Notes under the pieces: model-generated
Databases searched by the model: none
What the model was told of the DNA's origin: nothing
Seen by the model: only the letters and a program-made list of their open reading frames with translations
In this document: piece after piece, positions 12,873 to 14,009 of the stretch
How the letters are laid out: each line of letters begins with the position of its first letter
Position numbering within the stretch: the stretch's first letter is position 1
Translations under genes and position numbers: made by a program
NCBI GenBank assembly: GCA_934777245.1
Contig: CAKVND010000053.1
Coordinates: 1 to 14,009 of the forward strand
Length of the DNA stretch: 14,009 nt
Source of the DNA: an uncultured Candidatus Melainabacteria bacterium
Lineage (GTDB): Bacteria; Cyanobacteriota; Vampirovibrionia; Gastranaerophilales; Gastranaerophilaceae
Reading direction: 5' to 3'

Positions 12873-12970
12873 ACGTATTTTTGTTTTTTGTGTTCTTAAA
12901 TTTTCTCCTGTATCCTCTAATATCGTTTAGTTTCAGCCAACCATTCTTTTGGTAATTTCTAATAACTTTC

Positions 12971-13006
12971 AGGGACTTTTTGTCAAATTAGTCCCTTTTT
13001 AGTCCC
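12971..13006. repeat. AGTCCC direct and inverted repeats near the attachment site
   Basis: AGGGACT (12971-12977) and AGTCCCT (12990-12996) form an inverted repeat with a 12-nt loop, and TTAGTCCC recurs at 12999-13006. The + hairpin is followed by TTTT and could terminate, but no + gene is upstream. Repeats of this kind about 100 nt inside an att core are typical of integrase arm sites. That reading is inferred. The rest of 12735-13021 holds only the items listed. Confidence 0.45.
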
Positions 13007-13021
13007 ACAAAAATTGAAATT

Positions 13022-13705
13022 TTATTTTTGTACCATTCTAGCATACTGCCAACCTTCTGGCAATATTTTTAGCCATTCTAATTGTACTTTATTATTTTTT
13101 GCTTCTTCAACAAGATTTATTCCCATAAGAGTATCAGAACAGGTAAATTTTTCTTTATAAACTTCGCCAAGTATATAAGTTAAGTATCTATGTAATATTA
13201 GTGAAAAATATATTAAACTATCGCAAGTTCCATACATAGTTTCAATTATGCATTTCATTTTTATTACAAAAATGTTTAAATTTTCTTTATCTGTTAATGA
13301 ATAATCGTTAAATGAACATATCGCACTATTTAATCGTTCTTGATATTGCAAGATTTGGTTTAAAGCACTCACAGCACCTTTACTTGAATTTATCAAGAAG
13401 TCGTAATCTTTAATATTCACAGGTAATAACCATGAAGAAAACGGATGTCTTTCTGTTGCAAAAGTTATATTACTTGTATTTATTGCTTGCAATTTTTTCG
13501 TTAAAGTTTTACGATATTCAATTAATGCTGGAACTTGTAATTCAATAAGTGTATGCAATATTATTGCTTTATTAATGTTTATTTTATGTTGTTCTTTTTC
13601 TCGCCTTTTATCTGTTAACCACGCACCAAAATATACTGCCCCTAAAGAAGCAATAGCTGTTATAAATGGAGTTACTATCTGCCACCAGTTTATATCTGAA
13701 ATCAT
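13022..13705 (-). CDS. Unknown protein with N-terminal membrane anchor
   Basis: I do not recognise this 227-residue protein. Residues 10-31 (VTPFITAIASLGAVYFGAWL and neighbours) are one membrane helix, followed by a basic stretch (KRREKEQHK), which by the positive-inside rule places the remaining 190 residues in the cytoplasm. That part is helical with no recognisable motif. An 'inner-membrane anchor plus KRREKE' start is frequent in small phage and mobile-element proteins. GGAGG (13717-13721) lies 11 nt before ATG at 13705, inside the end of the upstream gene, so the two genes are coupled. Both lie to the right of the tRNA fragment and so probably belong to an integrated element. Cargo with a host-interaction or defence role is possible but not shown. 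Confidence 0.75.
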   Translation of the reverse strand: MISDINWWQIVTPFITAIASLGAVYFGAWLTDKRREKEQHKININKAIILHTLIELQVPALIEYRKTLTKKLQAINTSNITFATERHPFSSWLLPVNIKDYDFLINSSKGAVSALNQILQYQERLNSAICSFNDYSLTDKENLNIFVIKMKCIIETMYGTCDSLIYFSLILHRYLTYILGEVYKEKFTCSDTLMGINLVEEAKNNKVQLEWLKILPEGWQYARMVQK

Positions 13706-13711
13706 TATATT

Positions 13712-14009
13712 TTATTCCTCCGAATTAAGACTTATACAAGATATCATATTTTTTAAATATTTGATTCTATCAGTATCATAAGGACGTACATATCGTTGCA
13801 TACCATCTATATCCCAATAAAACGCTTTTTCTTTATCATTAGTAGCATTGTTAATTGAGTTATAGTAACTAACAGGTTGCATTGCTAAACATATTTTTTT
13901 AAGATTTTCTAAATCTCTTTCGTTTGTGTCATTTTTAATTTTATCAATAATATTTTTTTCTAAAAATGCAGAAATTTTTTCATTTGTTAAGTTATCCAAT
14001 GTAAATTTG
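13712..14009 (-). CDS. Unknown protein, 5' end beyond the window
   Basis: The frame ends at 13712 and is open to the right edge; a TTG at 13999 is not a good start, since codons for Lys, Phe and Thr continue before it and no ribosome site is visible. The visible 99 or so codons encode a polar, helical protein, with KISAFLEKNIIDKIKNDTNE in the first third and a short aromatic patch (FYWDIDGMQRYVRPYD) near the middle. I see no known domain. Its last codons contain the ribosome site of the membrane-anchored gene, 6 nt downstream, so the two form an operon. It is assigned to the putative integrated element by position. Confidence 0.65.
   Translation of the reverse strand, partial: KFTLDNLTNEKISAFLEKNIIDKIKNDTNERDLENLKKICLAMQPVSYYNSINNATNDKEKAFYWDIDGMQRYVRPYDTDRIKYLKNMISCISLNSEE

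Noticed and set aside
12849..12930. A complete minus-strand tRNA gene
   Set aside because: Only the T-loop to CCA part is present; the T-stem does not pair and there is no anticodon or D arm upstream.
12845..12989. A frame open on the minus strand for about 47 codons across the tRNA fragment, possibly the tail of an integrase
   Set aside because: No start codon or ribosome site, preceded by a stop, no integrase active-site residues; AT-rich DNA gives such frames by chance.

Overview
The window is AT-rich chromosomal DNA from a bacterium that makes peptidoglycan (murC, murB, an LD-carboxypeptidase), has flagella (a flaG-like gene, fliS, a fliT-like gene), makes folate through the metal-versatile FolE2 and uses a type II dehydroquinase. 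Adjacent murC and murB, flagellar chaperones, FolE2, very low GC and scattered GC-richer palindromic repeats between genes would fit a gut member of the Gastranaerophilales/Vampirovibrionia (Melainabacteria, non-photosynthetic relatives of cyanobacteria). That placement is an inference from gene content and protein style; some other low-GC lineage is possible.

Layout, left to right. 1-4076, minus strand: an unknown coiled-coil protein, a class 3 (Rhizobium etli-like) asparaginase coupled to it, murC, then murB, which runs off the left edge. The murC-murB gap holds a tandem octamer, a GC-rich repeat and a hairpin. 4172-5451, plus strand: a tight flaG-like/fliS/fliT-like operon, then a polypurine stretch and a rho-independent terminator. 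5620-6054, minus: aroQ. 6161-7575, plus: a protein with an internally duplicated RWYD motif, folE2 and a GIY-YIG protein, with only 1 nt between each pair. 7576-8290: palindromic repeats around a short unknown minus-strand gene, and a near-consensus promoter. 8291-9561, plus: LD-carboxypeptidase, then rpsT with its own promoter. 9621-11767, minus: a MATE exporter and a lone UgpA/MalF-type ABC permease, separated from rpsT by a shared terminator. 11902-12734, plus: a MarR regulator and a cupin, each preceded by the same palindromic operator.

The most informative point is near 12850. The last 24 nt of a minus-strand tRNA gene (T-loop to CCA) are present without the rest of the tRNA, followed in the minus direction by a tRNA-style terminator and preceded by GGGACT/AGTCCC repeats. 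This is the scar expected where a tRNA-targeting integrase inserted an element. The DNA to the right (two unrecognised minus-strand genes, one with an N-terminal membrane anchor, one cut by the window edge) is then probably the end of an integrated element, with the complete tRNA beyond the right edge.

The best-supported regulatory circuit is marR-cupin. A consensus TTGACA-17-TATAAT promoter has its spacer filled by a perfect 14-bp palindrome, and a 13/14 copy sits just before the cupin Shine-Dalgarno. The divergent MATE exporter suggests a MarR-controlled efflux or stress response. No gene-free stretch exceeds 300 bases; the longest (12735-13021, 8033-8290, 7576-7777, 846-1033) are itemised below. 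I saw no CRISPR array, rRNA or complete tRNA.
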